Positions 1 to 8,085 of a DNA stretch of 64,000 bases are shown here, in pieces; the first letter of the stretch is position 1; each line of letters opens with the position of its first letter. The translations under genes were made by a program, and so were the position numbers. Source of the DNA: Kushneria phyllosphaerae (lineage in GTDB: Bacteria; Pseudomonadota; Gammaproteobacteria; Pseudomonadales; Halomonadaceae); assembly GCF_900312995.1 (NCBI RefSeq), contig NZ_ONZI01000001.1, positions 62,001-126,000 on the forward strand. The letters are read 5' to 3'. The notes under the pieces were generated by a model. The model saw only the letters and a list, made by a program, of their open reading frames with translations. It had not been told where the DNA came from and did not search any database.

Positions 1-169
1 TAAAGTATCATTACATGAGAGACTTCAGAGTGCAACGACTCTGCGCCGCACGAAGACCTTGAACAAGCGTCTCCAGCGATTTTTCGTCCACACCCCGGTC
101 GAGCCCTGTCCCGCAGGCACCCGCCAGCGGGGCGATAAAGCCGGGCGGGCACCCTCTTCCGAGGGGAGA
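1..169. other. No gene seen at left edge
   Basis: No reading frame here has a recognisable protein, good ribosome site or codon pattern of a real gene. The sequence probably belongs to the intergenic space downstream of the leftward DUF4235 gene. I saw no clear hairpin with a T-run in it. Confidence 0.5.
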
Positions 170-457
170 TCAATCCTCGAGTCGTGCCAGCAGCCGCTGC
201 CCCCGGCGTGACCGGCGGGTACGACGCATGCCGGCCGAAGCCATCTTCCAGCCGACGATCCTGGCCGCGCCCACGGCCATACCGCTGGCCGCGCCCCATA
301 AAAGCGCCTGACGCCACTCGATGTCATCCCGATCCGGATTGACGGGCGGTTCAAAGATACCGTGGCGGAAGGTCTTTTTCATGGCCTGACGCATGGCGAT
401 GCCGGTGGCCGCCGCCGTGGCCGTGCCAACCAGCGTCCAGAGAGTTTGAGACTTCAT
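170..457 (-). CDS. DUF4235 family small membrane protein
   Basis: This 95-residue protein has the look of the DUF4235 family: a hydrophobic N-terminal segment (about residues 5-22), a central stretch with the pattern WRQALLWGAASGMAVGAAR (about residues 48-66) that forms a second membrane segment, and a very basic tail rich in Arg. Its function is not known. Members are short inner-membrane proteins of bacteria. It stands alone, divergent from the esterase gene to its right. The ATG start sits at the beginning of the first hydrophobic segment, which fits the family length. The family assignment is made from remembered sequence pattern, so it is moderately sure. Confidence 0.75.
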   Translation of the reverse strand: MKSQTLWTLVGTATAAATGIAMRQAMKKTFRHGIFEPPVNPDRDDIEWRQALLWGAASGMAVGAARIVGWKMASAGMRRTRRSRRGQRLLARLED

Positions 458-621
458 GGCAGTATCCCCTTCAAGTGATCAAGAAAGCCCTTCAAGCCTG
501 GCCGATCCCGTTCGGCGCCACCAGTGCCTATCTACCAGTACCCGTCCACCAGTACCCATGGACAGCCCCGCCGCACTCGCGCACCATCCGGTCATCCTTT
601 TAAAGATCCACAGGACTTCCC

Positions 622-1287
622 ATGACCGAGCAGCCCCCTGTCATTGTCGAACCCGAACGCACGCCGGCCACCGCCGTGGTCATCATCCTGCATGGCCTCG
701 GGGCCAGCGCCCACGATTTTGACCCGCTCATCCCGGCGCTGTCGCTGCCTGAAGACATGCCGGTGCGCTTTGTCTCTCCTCACGCCCCCCAGCTGGCGGT
801 GACCGTCAACAACGGCATGACCATGCCGGCCTGGTATGACATCACCAGCATGGCGCTCAACCGCGAGATCGATGAAGTCCAGCTCCGGGCCTCGGCACAG
901 CGCATCCATCGTTTGATCGACGAGCAAATCGCCAGCGGTATCGACAGTCGCCGCATCGTGCTGGCCGGCTTTTCCCAGGGCGGCGCGGTCGCCTACGAAG
1001 CGGCCCTGACCTATCCCGAACCTCTGGCCGGAGTGCTGGCCATGTCGACCTATTTTGCCACCGCCGACAGCATCAGGCCGGACGACGCCAATCGCACCAC
1101 GCCGATCGAGATCCATCACGGCACTCAGGACCCGGTCGTGGATGAAACGCTGGGCCAGCGGGCCGTCCAGCGCCTGACCGACATGGGCTATAACGTGGAA
1201 TACCGGACCTGGCCGATGGTTCATACCATCAGCGCCGATCAGGTGCCGGCCATTCGTCAGTGGCTGATCGAGCGACTGGGAAAATAG
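622..1287 (+). CDS. Carboxylesterase / phospholipase family alpha/beta hydrolase
   Basis: This 221-residue alpha/beta hydrolase belongs to the bacterial carboxylesterase family related to acyl-protein thioesterases (Pseudomonas EstB type), which cleave short-chain esters in the cytoplasm. The oxyanion region HGLGAS is near residue 24. The nucleophile elbow GFSQGG places the catalytic Ser at 118. The acid is Asp170 (HGTQDP) and the general base is His201 (PMVHTIS). All three catalytic residues are present and the length is normal for the family. No signal peptide is visible. A close paralogue lies 211 bases downstream on the same strand, where the catalytic Ser and His are replaced. Confidence 0.92.
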   Translation: MTEQPPVIVEPERTPATAVVIILHGLGASAHDFDPLIPALSLPEDMPVRFVSPHAPQLAVTVNNGMTMPAWYDITSMALNREIDEVQLRASAQRIHRLIDEQIASGIDSRRIVLAGFSQGGAVAYEAALTYPEPLAGVLAMSTYFATADSIRPDDANRTTPIEIHHGTQDPVVDETLGQRAVQRLTDMGYNVEYRTWPMVHTISADQVPAIRQWLIERLGK

Positions 1288-1498
1288 GGATCTTCATCGC
1301 AGGCTCATGAAGCCCCTCAGCCGTTCAGGAGCAAAGGGCAGGAAAGAGAGCTCATGCCCGGCATCAGGAAAATCATGCCTGCCATGCCGGGGCGCTTAAA
1401 TACGGCGCCGGCAGGGCTGATCGCCTTTTACGGCACGGACATGAGATCACGCCAGCGTCATCCTTGGGACATCGCTTCCACAGTCTCAAGGTGTCGAC

Positions 1499-2179
1499 AT
1501 GTCCTTTGCCCAGTCTTCGATCATCGAACCCGCCAGCGGCCGTCCGGCGGATGCCTGCGTTATCTTCCTGCACGGCCAGGGTGGCAGCGGTTACGACTTT
1601 GAACCGCTGTTCCATGCCCTCGCCCTGCCTGACAGCAGCGCCGTACGCTTTGTACTGCCCGGCGCCCCGATGCGTCAGCTTGAATGCCGTCAGGGCGAGC
1701 GTGCCAGCGCCTGGTATGACGCTGCCCCCGGCGAGGTCGCCGGCGGCCATGCCCAACAGCAGATGGTCGATGCCGTACGTCAGGTCGAGATGCGCATCGA
1801 CAGCGCACTGGCCGATGGCATCGATGCCAGCCGGATCATTCTGGGCGGTTTTGGTCAGGGTGCCGATATTGCCGCCCACGCAGCACTGGGCTTTCGCAAG
1901 GGGCTGGGCGGACTGATGATGCTCTCCACGGCACTGGGCACCATGCCTTCAAACACCCATAACGCCAACCGTCACTTGCTGATCACCATGCATCACGGCC
2001 GCCAGGACCCGATCGTGGGCGAAGCGGCGGCGCGTCAGCGTTCCGATCAGTTCATGCGCATGGGTTATAGCGTCGATTACCACGCCCACACCATGGGTAA
2101 CGAGTTCTGCGCCGACGAGCTTTCACAGCTGCGCGCCTGGCTGGTCACGCGCTTGATTCGCACCCGCCTGGTCGCCTGA
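1499..2179 (+). CDS. Carboxylesterase-like pseudoenzyme, paralogue of the gene at 622
   Basis: This 226-residue protein aligns along its whole length with the esterase at 622-1287, sharing the HGxG oxyanion region, the WYD motif and the C-terminal strands. The nucleophile elbow reads GGFGQGA, so Gly119 stands where the active Ser should be. The catalytic His position holds Asn201 (MGNEFC). The acid Asp170 (GRQDP) remains. The reading frame is intact with no frameshift, and codon use looks like that of its neighbours, so it appears to be maintained as a protein. It cannot work as a normal serine hydrolase. It might bind ligands or regulate its paralogue, but that is inference. A short AAGG-like ribosome site precedes the ATG. 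Confidence 0.9.
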   Translation: MSFAQSSIIEPASGRPADACVIFLHGQGGSGYDFEPLFHALALPDSSAVRFVLPGAPMRQLECRQGERASAWYDAAPGEVAGGHAQQQMVDAVRQVEMRIDSALADGIDASRIILGGFGQGADIAAHAALGFRKGLGGLMMLSTALGTMPSNTHNANRHLLITMHHGRQDPIVGEAAARQRSDQFMRMGYSVDYHAHTMGNEFCADELSQLRAWLVTRLIRTRLVA

Positions 2180-2219
2180 TTCACGCTCTGTGATGGACGG
2201 AGTTGATAGCGCTTGATAC

Positions 2220-2248
2220 GACAGCGCCGCCCTTTGGGCGGCGCTGTC
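2220..2248. terminator. GC-rich hairpin between convergent genes
   Basis: A perfect 13-bp stem (GACAGCGCCGCCC, loop TTT) lies between the stops of the esterase-like gene and the leftward symporter gene. It has no T-run on either side, so it may be a transcript-end structure or a weak terminator. Confidence 0.5.
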
Positions 2249-2255
2249 GTCGTTG

Positions 2256-3722
2256 TCACACTCGGGTTTGCGATGCTCGGGCGGCAATCTGCATGAACTG
2301 CGCCCCATCGCGGGGTGGCCGGGTCACAAGGCTCACCACGACATATAAAAGCGTCGCAACCGGCAGGCCCCAAAGGCCCGGCGGCAGACCCAGCGGTTTG
2401 AGGCCGGTGACAAAGCTTGCCAGCACCAGCGCACCGGCGCTCACAATGCTGACCAGCGCCCCGGCTGCCGTACCGCGACGCCAGAAAAAGGCCCCCACAA
2501 TGGCCGGCACGGCCACGACCAGCCCGCTTGAGGAGGCCACCGACAGCACCGCAATCAGATCGAGACGAAGCTCGGCAAAGCCCAGCGCGATGAGCGCAAT
2601 CATGGGCATTACCCACTTGCCCAGCCGCAGCTGCGCCTGCTCACTGCGATCGCCCTTTGGCGACCGGCGAAGATCGCGCGCAATCATCGAGGCCAGCGTC
2701 AGCATGATCGAGTCGATGGTCGATACCGCCGCGGCCAGAATGCCCACCATCACGATCACACCCAGCACCGGCGGCACGTGGTTTGAGGCCAGAAGCGTCG
2801 GCGTGGCCAGGTCGGCACTTTCAAGCGAGGGAAAGGCCACCAGCGCCGAGAAGCCCCACAGCACCGACACCAGTGTGTAGATAAATCCAAACACCAGAAA
2901 ACCCAGCAGCATGCGCCGCATGGCACTCAGATCCTTCGGCATGAACAGGCGCTGGCTGACCTGCGGGTTGGACAGGCTGAAAAAGAACCACGGCAGGGTC
3001 AGCCCCAGAAAGTTGACCAGATTGAACACACCGTTGCCCGGCACCACCAGCGACTGCGGATGCTCAAGGGCCAGCCGATCGAAAAGCACCCCGAACCCGC
3101 CCAGCTCATGCACCACCAGCAGCGCGACCAGCGTCGAGGCCACAATCATGAACAGTGCCTGCAGCGAGTCGGTCCAGGCCACCGAGCGCATGCCGGCAAT
3201 CCGGGAAAAAACGATGGCAAGCAGGGTGGCCACCACCACGCCGGTAGTAAAAGACACTGCCCCGCCGCTCATGCCGGAGAGTAGATAGCCAACGCCGGCC
3301 AGCTGCACCGAGGCATAGGGAATCAGAAACAGGCAGCTGGTCAGCGTGACGGCAATCGCTACGCCGCGGCTTTCATACCGATGCCCGAGCATCTCGCCAG
3401 GGGTGACAAACCCGAAGTGGCGACCCACGGCCCAGAAGCGTGGCCCGAAAATCGCCACCAGCGATACGCCGGCAAAATAGAGAATCTCGAAACCCAGCGC
3501 GCCGACACCGCCGGCATAGGTCAGCCCGGCCAGCCCTACCATCATGAAGGCGCTGTAGGTGGTGGCGCTGTAGCTCAATGCCGAGACCACCCCGCCCATC
3601 TGGCGATTGCCCAGAAAGTAGTCCGCCATGCCAGTGCCCTGCCCCTGTCGCGAACGCCACGCCACGACAAGCGACACCACCAGATAAAGCCCCACGGCGC
3701 TCCAGATCAGCGACTCACTCAT
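2256..3722 (-). CDS. Sodium:solute symporter (SSF family)
   Basis: This 488-residue inner-membrane protein has about 13 hydrophobic segments and the SSF family patterns: a periplasmic start followed by DYFLGNRQMGG (about residues 34-44), and GMRSVAWTDSLQALFM after about residue 170. It should import an organic solute with sodium; the sequence does not tell which solute. The start is set at the ATG that overlaps the stop of the upstream 70-residue membrane protein (ATGAGTGA), so the two are translated as a coupled pair. An upstream ATG at 3761 would lie inside that partner and is less likely. Small membrane partners are common next to SSF genes. Confidence 0.88.
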   Translation of the reverse strand: MSESLIWSAVGLYLVVSLVVAWRSRQGQGTGMADYFLGNRQMGGVVSALSYSATTYSAFMMVGLAGLTYAGGVGALGFEILYFAGVSLVAIFGPRFWAVGRHFGFVTPGEMLGHRYESRGVAIAVTLTSCLFLIPYASVQLAGVGYLLSGMSGGAVSFTTGVVVATLLAIVFSRIAGMRSVAWTDSLQALFMIVASTLVALLVVHELGGFGVLFDRLALEHPQSLVVPGNGVFNLVNFLGLTLPWFFFSLSNPQVSQRLFMPKDLSAMRRMLLGFLVFGFIYTLVSVLWGFSALVAFPSLESADLATPTLLASNHVPPVLGVIVMVGILAAAVSTIDSIMLTLASMIARDLRRSPKGDRSEQAQLRLGKWVMPMIALIALGFAELRLDLIAVLSVASSSGLVVAVPAIVGAFFWRRGTAAGALVSIVSAGALVLASFVTGLKPLGLPPGLWGLPVATLLYVVVSLVTRPPRDGAQFMQIAARASQTRV

Positions 3723-3927
3723 GATGGGTGCCTTTTTCAACGGGGCGGGCAGGACGCCCAAAATGGCGGGTCGCCAGTACGTTGAGCACGATCACCGCCA
3801 GCCCCAGCACGCTCCAGAGCAGAAAGCTGCCATACCAGGCCTGCACGTTTGACAGCAGGGTAAAGGGCAGCACGATGCCCGGAATCACCAGTAGCCATAC
3901 CACTCCCACCCAGCGCGCCGTGGTCAT
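3715..3927 (-). CDS. Small two-helix membrane protein, partner of SSF symporter
   Basis: This protein of 70 residues has two predicted membrane helices, roughly residues 7-25 and 32-52, and a short charged tail. Its last codons overlap the start of the symporter gene, so the two are transcribed and probably translated together. Small hydrophobic proteins of this kind (DUF3311- or DUF997-like) are often coded just before SSF transporters and may be accessory subunits. I cannot place it firmly in either family. The start is chosen at the second ATG (3927), right before the first helix; an ATG at 3966 would add 13 polar residues. Confidence 0.65.
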   Translation of the reverse strand: MTTARWVGVVWLLVIPGIVLPFTLLSNVQAWYGSFLLWSVLGLAVIVLNVLATRHFGRPARPVEKGTHHE

Positions 3928-4012
3928 CTCAATCTGCCTTTTACCGTCATGTCGGGGCGACAGCATAGCGCGACCGACTTATGCTCGAAATAAGCAAATA
4001 GGGCAAGAGACG

Positions 4013-4036
4013 AAAAAAAACGGGCCGGCAGGCCCG
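4013..4036 (-). terminator. Rho-independent terminator of the DksA-like gene
   Basis: On the minus strand a CGGGCC/GGCCCG hairpin with a 4-base loop is followed by eight T residues. It lies 19 bases after the stop of the TraR/DksA-like gene. Confidence 0.85.
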
Positions 4037-4054
4037 ATGGTTCGAGAAGAGCGT

Positions 4055-4324
4055 TCAGCGCAGCTGACTGTCCTTGCTGCCACGACGATTAAAGCCGGCG
4101 CTGCGGCTGGTGTGACGATCCTCCTCGGCCTGACATTCCACGCACAGGCGCACGCCCGGCACCAGCTCGCGCCGGCGTTCGGGGATCGGTGCCTCGCACT
4201 CTTCACAGTGCGTCAGGCTGTCACCCCGGTTCGTCAGATGACTGCGCGCACGGGCCACGCCCTCTTCCACAGTGTCGTCAATCTGATCCTGTACTGCACC
4301 ATCTCGTGTCCAGCCACCGGCCAT
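4055..4324 (-). CDS. TraR/DksA-type C4 zinc-finger protein
   Basis: This 89-residue protein carries the C-terminal zinc finger of the TraR/DksA family: CEEC near residues 41-44 and CVEC near residues 62-65, with the typical ELVPGVRLCVECQ pattern between. The size fits the short YbiI/TraR-like members, which lack most of the DksA coiled coil. Full-length members bind the RNA polymerase secondary channel; short ones such as this are mostly uncharacterised. A GGGAG ribosome site lies a few bases before the ATG. The gene has its own strong terminator, so it is probably transcribed alone. Confidence 0.88.
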   Translation of the reverse strand: MAGGWTRDGAVQDQIDDTVEEGVARARSHLTNRGDSLTHCEECEAPIPERRRELVPGVRLCVECQAEEDRHTSRSAGFNRRGSKDSQLR

Positions 4325-4674
4325 GATCGTTTCTCCCTTCTGGTGGGCCCAGAGGCCAACCAGATCAATCGCATGTCATTTCTGATCGACGGCCTTGACG
4401 CTCAACTGACGGCCAGGGCACACGGGGTCAGGCCCTGCTTATGCCCATCATTGTTTATAACGACCGATTCATACCCACAATATAGTACAGCTGGGCACAG
4501 GCAGCCGGAGCGCCGCTCTACGACACGTCTGTGCGTATCAGCGCATTTGCTGCCTGCGGCGATAAAGCCATTGCCCTTGCTTGATGAAAACAATTATCAT
4601 TCCCGATGCGATGCGTTACTTTTTGCAACAAACGCTTTTTCGTATGTTCTGGTCCTTCCTGCAGGTGCCTTTTC
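4325..4674. other. Intergenic promoter region between dksA-like gene and efeU
   Basis: This gap of about 350 bases separates divergent genes and must hold both promoters. It is richer in AT than its surroundings. The only clear site I see is the candidate Fur box at 4586-4604. The short frames in it (for example 63 codons at 4402-4593, minus) show no family pattern. Confidence 0.6.
4586..4604 (+). promoter_or_regulatory. Candidate Fur box upstream of efeU
   Basis: The 19 bases GAAAACAATTATCATTCCC match about 13 of 19 positions of the Fur consensus, with the core ATTATCATT matching 8 of 9. The site is about 70 bases before the efeU start, where iron repression of an uptake operon is expected. 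This is a match by eye. Confidence 0.6.
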
Positions 4675-5523
4675 ATGCTCATTCCGTTTCTCATCATGCT
4701 GCGCGAAGGTCTGGAAGCCGCCCTCGTCGTCGGCATCATTGCCAGCTACCTGCGCCAGACCGGCCGGCAGGCGTGGATGCCCGCCGTATGGATTGGCGTG
4801 TTCCTCGCCGCCGGCGTGTCGCTTTTGGCAGGCGCCGGGCTGCAGTTTGCCAGCGCCGAATTCCCTCAGCGCCAGCAGGAACTCTTCGAGGCGGTGGTCG
4901 GGTTTCTCGCCGTGGGCATGCTGACGTGGATGGTCATGTGGATGCGCCGGGCCGCGGCCAACATGAAACGCGAGCTGACCGTCGCACTGGATCAGGCCTT
5001 TGACAGGCACCGACAGCATGGCTGGGCGCTGATTGGCATGGTCTTTCTGGCCGTCGCCCGGGAGGGCCTTGAGTCGATTTTCTTCCTGCTGGCCATCTTT
5101 CAGCAGAGCCAGGGGGCACTGGCCCCGCTGGGTGCCCTTTTGGGTATCGCCAGCGCCGCCCTGATCGGACTGGCGCTCTATCGCGGCAGCCTGCGCCTGC
5201 CGCTGGGCCACTTTTTCCGCCTGACCGGCCTTTTCATTGTGCTGGTCGCAGCAGGCCTGTTCGCCGGTTCGGTACGCGCCCTCCACGAGGCCGGCGTATG
5301 GAATCATGCTCAGCAGGTGGTCTTTGATCTCAACCACGTGCTGCCACTGGATACCCCGCTCGGGTCACTGTTGGCAGGCCTCCTTGGCTACCAGCCGGCG
5401 CCGACCCTGAGCGACGTCGTGGCCTGGCTGGGCTATCTGCTGTTCACAACGTGCCTTCTGCTGACGCGCCGGGCAGCCGGTAGTGCCGCGGCTCGCCAGA
5501 CACGCGCAGGCGTCCAGTCATGA
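4675..5523 (+). CDS. efeU: Ferrous iron permease EfeU (FTR1 family)
   Basis: This 282-residue protein of about seven membrane helices is the iron permease of the EfeUOB system. Two FTR1 signature motifs are visible: REGLEA at residues 10-15 in the first helix and REGLES near residue 125. The Glu residues of these motifs are the known iron ligands of the family. The start is the ATG directly before MLIPFLIMLREGLEA; earlier in-frame starts would add a Cys-rich stretch not seen in the family. The stop overlaps the start of efeO (ATGA), showing translational coupling. Iron control is suggested by the candidate Fur box upstream. Confidence 0.93.
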   Translation: MLIPFLIMLREGLEAALVVGIIASYLRQTGRQAWMPAVWIGVFLAAGVSLLAGAGLQFASAEFPQRQQELFEAVVGFLAVGMLTWMVMWMRRAAANMKRELTVALDQAFDRHRQHGWALIGMVFLAVAREGLESIFFLLAIFQQSQGALAPLGALLGIASAALIGLALYRGSLRLPLGHFFRLTGLFIVLVAAGLFAGSVRALHEAGVWNHAQQVVFDLNHVLPLDTPLGSLLAGLLGYQPAPTLSDVVAWLGYLLFTTCLLLTRRAAGSAAARQTRAGVQS

Positions 5524-6644
5524 CGCCCACCGCCCCCTCGCCACGCACGCTGCGTACAGGCCTGTGGCTGTCATTTGTGTTCATGCTGATGGCCCTGGCC
5601 GTGTTCGCTGTGTCGTTGAAAAACCGTCAACCCCACCGCGACGGTACGCTCATCCAGGTCACGGCCAGTGGCTGTGAGCCGGCACGGCTTGAGGTGCCGG
5701 CCGGCCAGCAGACGTTCACCATCGTTAATCGATCAGATCGCGCGATCGAGTGGGAAATTATCGACGGGGTAATGGTGCTGGCGGAGCGGGAAAACATCAC
5801 GCCCGGGTTGCAACAGCCTCTGACCGTGCGCCTGAAACCGGGTGACTACGCGATGACCTGCGGCCTGTTGAGCAATCCTCGCGGCACGCTGCACGTCACC
5901 CCGGGGGAGGCTGCAGCCGTCCCCGAGACCCTGGCCGCCACAGCTTTTGTGGGTCCTCTGGCCGAGTATCGCGTCTATACCACGCTGCAGATGCGCAAGC
6001 TCCAGCGCCATATCGAGGCGCTGCATCAGGCCGTAGTCATCGGCGATCTGGTGGCGGCGCAAAACGCCTGGCGCGAGGCGAGACGCATTGATCAGCACCT
6101 GGCCGTACCGATCGGTTTGTTCAGCGATCTGGACCAGCATCTGAACGCACGTGCCGATGATTTCGCCCGACGCGATCAGGATCCGGAATTCACAGGGTTT
6201 CATCGACTGGCCAATGCGCTTTTCGTCACCCGGAGCACGGCCGACCTGCAGCCGATGGCCGATCAGCTGGTCCGCGATATCAAGGCCCTCGAGACACGGC
6301 TTGCAGATGCCGCGATCCCACCGGCCCTGCTGGCCAGCGGCAGCGCTCGCATCCTGCAGGCGTGGCACGACCGGCAGACATCCCGCGACGCCCTGACACC
6401 GCAGGCACTCGATGACCTCAAGGGCCTGACCGAGGGCGTGGCCAAGATTGTCATGCTGCTCGACCCATTGCTTCAGCAGCAGGCTCCCGACACGGCCCGT
6501 TCCCTCAATGCCGCACTTGCGACCCTGCAACAGGATCTTGTCGAGGCCTCGGCAGGCAGCGCAGACAGGCATGTGCTGGAGGACAGTGCGGCTCTGGCCG
6601 GTGAGCTGTCCTCGATCAATCACGCGCTCGGTTTGAGCGGTTAA
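5520..6644 (+). CDS. efeO: EfeO: cupredoxin plus M75 (imelysin) domain, HxxE motif lost
   Basis: This 374-residue periplasmic protein has an N-terminal membrane anchor or signal (about residues 13-34), a cupredoxin-like domain (about 40-125, with the MTCGLLSNPRG metal-loop region), and an M75 domain (about 145-365). In the family EfeO captures or oxidises iron and hands it to EfeU. The M75 domain normally has a conserved HxxE motif in the sequence GFHRxE. Here it reads GFHRLA, with His228 kept and Ala231 in place of Glu. The third gene downstream of it codes for an M75-only protein with the intact motif. The start overlaps the efeU stop, and efeB follows after 25 bases. Confidence 0.9.
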   Translation: MTPTAPSPRTLRTGLWLSFVFMLMALAVFAVSLKNRQPHRDGTLIQVTASGCEPARLEVPAGQQTFTIVNRSDRAIEWEIIDGVMVLAERENITPGLQQPLTVRLKPGDYAMTCGLLSNPRGTLHVTPGEAAAVPETLAATAFVGPLAEYRVYTTLQMRKLQRHIEALHQAVVIGDLVAAQNAWREARRIDQHLAVPIGLFSDLDQHLNARADDFARRDQDPEFTGFHRLANALFVTRSTADLQPMADQLVRDIKALETRLADAAIPPALLASGSARILQAWHDRQTSRDALTPQALDDLKGLTEGVAKIVMLLDPLLQQQAPDTARSLNAALATLQQDLVEASAGSADRHVLEDSAALAGELSSINHALGLSG

Positions 6645-6669
6645 TCCCGTTGCCGATACCGGATCCGCC

Positions 6670-8007
6670 ATGACAGACGACCAACACCCGACACGCTGCC
6701 CCTTTATCCTCACCGACGATACGGCGCTGGATCGCCGCCGGTTTTTACGCGGTGCCGGCATGACCGGCCTCGGGCTGGGCCTGAGCGGGCTCTGTCCCGG
6801 TCAGGCACTGGCCCGGCTGCCGCATGAGCAGGCGCCACACCGCCAGGAGATGACCAGCGCGCCCCTGGAGCAGAGCGAGCAACTCGCCTATCCCTTTTAC
6901 GGACGCCATCAGCAAGGCGTGGTCACGCCGCGTCAGGCGACCGGCATGGTGGTGTCGTTCGATATCCTGGCCATGGACCGGGACGCGCTGGAAACCCTGC
7001 TGCGAACGCTGACAGCGCGTATCGCCTTTTTGACCCGGGGCGGTAGCTATCCCGAACATGACCCACGGTTTCCGCCACCGGATTCCGGTACGCTCGGCCC
7101 ACACATTGCCCCCGACGGGCTGACCATGACCGTGGCCGTGGGGACATCGCTGTTTGATGAGCGCTTCGGGCTGGCCTCACAGCGCCCGACCCATCTGCAG
7201 CGCATGCAGAAATTTCCCAACGATGCGCTCGATGCGCCGCGTTGCCATGGCGATCTTGCGATCCAGATCTGCGCCAATACGATCGACACCGTCTATCACG
7301 CGCTGCGCGATATCATCAAGAACACGCCTGGCGGGCTGCTGGTGCGCTGGAAACAGACGGGCACCGTTCCCCTGCTGCCGCCGTCGCCGGGTGACCTCAA
7401 CGGCAGCGCTCGCAATTTTCTCGGTTTTCGCGATGGCTCTGCCAATCCGGCCGCCGAGGACCAGCCACTGATGAACGCGCTGGTCTGGATCGACGGGCAG
7501 CGCGATGAGCCGCCATGGACCCATGGCGGCAGCTACATGGCCGTGCGCATTATTCGCAACCTTGTCGAACGCTGGGACCGTACGCCGCTGGGGGAGCAGG
7601 AAGCCATCTTCGGACGCCGCAAGATGAGCGGTGCGCCGCTCTCCGGCGGCCAGGAGCAGGATGTTCCCGATTACGCTGCAGACCCCGAAGGTCACGTCAC
7701 GCCGCTTGATGCCCACATCCGACTGGCCAACCCGCGTACCCCGGCGACCGAGAAGCATCGCATCCTGCGGCGGCCGTTCAACTACGCCAACGGCGTCGAA
7801 ACCAACGGGCAGCTCGACATGGGGCTGCTGTTTATCTGTTTTCAGGCCGACCTGGCAGCCGGCTTCATCGCCGTGCAACAGCGCCTGGATGGCGAACCGT
7901 TGGAGGAGTACATCAAACCGGTCGGCGGGGGCTATTTCTTCGTGCTGCCCGGCGTCACCGATGACAGCGATTTTCTGGGGCGCAGCCTGCTGGCTGCCAC
8001 CGCCTGA
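6670..8007 (+). CDS. efeB: EfeB deferrochelatase / DyP-type peroxidase
   Basis: This 445-residue haem peroxidase of the DyP family is exported by the Tat path: the N-terminal region has the twin-arginine pattern DRRRFLRGAGMTGLGLGLSG (about residues 18-37). The DyP signature GFRDG, in the context FLGFRDGSANP, marks the distal haem pocket with its Asp. EfeB oxidises ferrous iron or releases iron from haem, in step with EfeO and EfeU. It is the third gene of the operon, 25 bases after efeO, and the M75-only gene follows after 78 bases. Length is normal for EfeB. Confidence 0.93.
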   Translation: MTDDQHPTRCPFILTDDTALDRRRFLRGAGMTGLGLGLSGLCPGQALARLPHEQAPHRQEMTSAPLEQSEQLAYPFYGRHQQGVVTPRQATGMVVSFDILAMDRDALETLLRTLTARIAFLTRGGSYPEHDPRFPPPDSGTLGPHIAPDGLTMTVAVGTSLFDERFGLASQRPTHLQRMQKFPNDALDAPRCHGDLAIQICANTIDTVYHALRDIIKNTPGGLLVRWKQTGTVPLLPPSPGDLNGSARNFLGFRDGSANPAAEDQPLMNALVWIDGQRDEPPWTHGGSYMAVRIIRNLVERWDRTPLGEQEAIFGRRKMSGAPLSGGQEQDVPDYAADPEGHVTPLDAHIRLANPRTPATEKHRILRRPFNYANGVETNGQLDMGLLFICFQADLAAGFIAVQQRLDGEPLEEYIKPVGGGYFFVLPGVTDDSDFLGRSLLAATA

Positions 8008-8085
8008 TCCTCAATAGCGCCCGGCCTGTCGAGTACGCCAGGCCAGTGCACAGAAACAGACTTGAACCCCATCAGGAGACAGACC

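Noticed and set aside
1354..1391. Imperfect hairpin between the two esterase genes
   Set aside because: The 8-bp arms are separated by 19 bases and there is no T-run, so I could not support a terminator or attenuator.
3728..4924. Plus-strand open frame of 398 codons across the dksA-like and efeU genes
   Set aside because: It overlaps genes on both strands with convincing families, and its product has no domain pattern.
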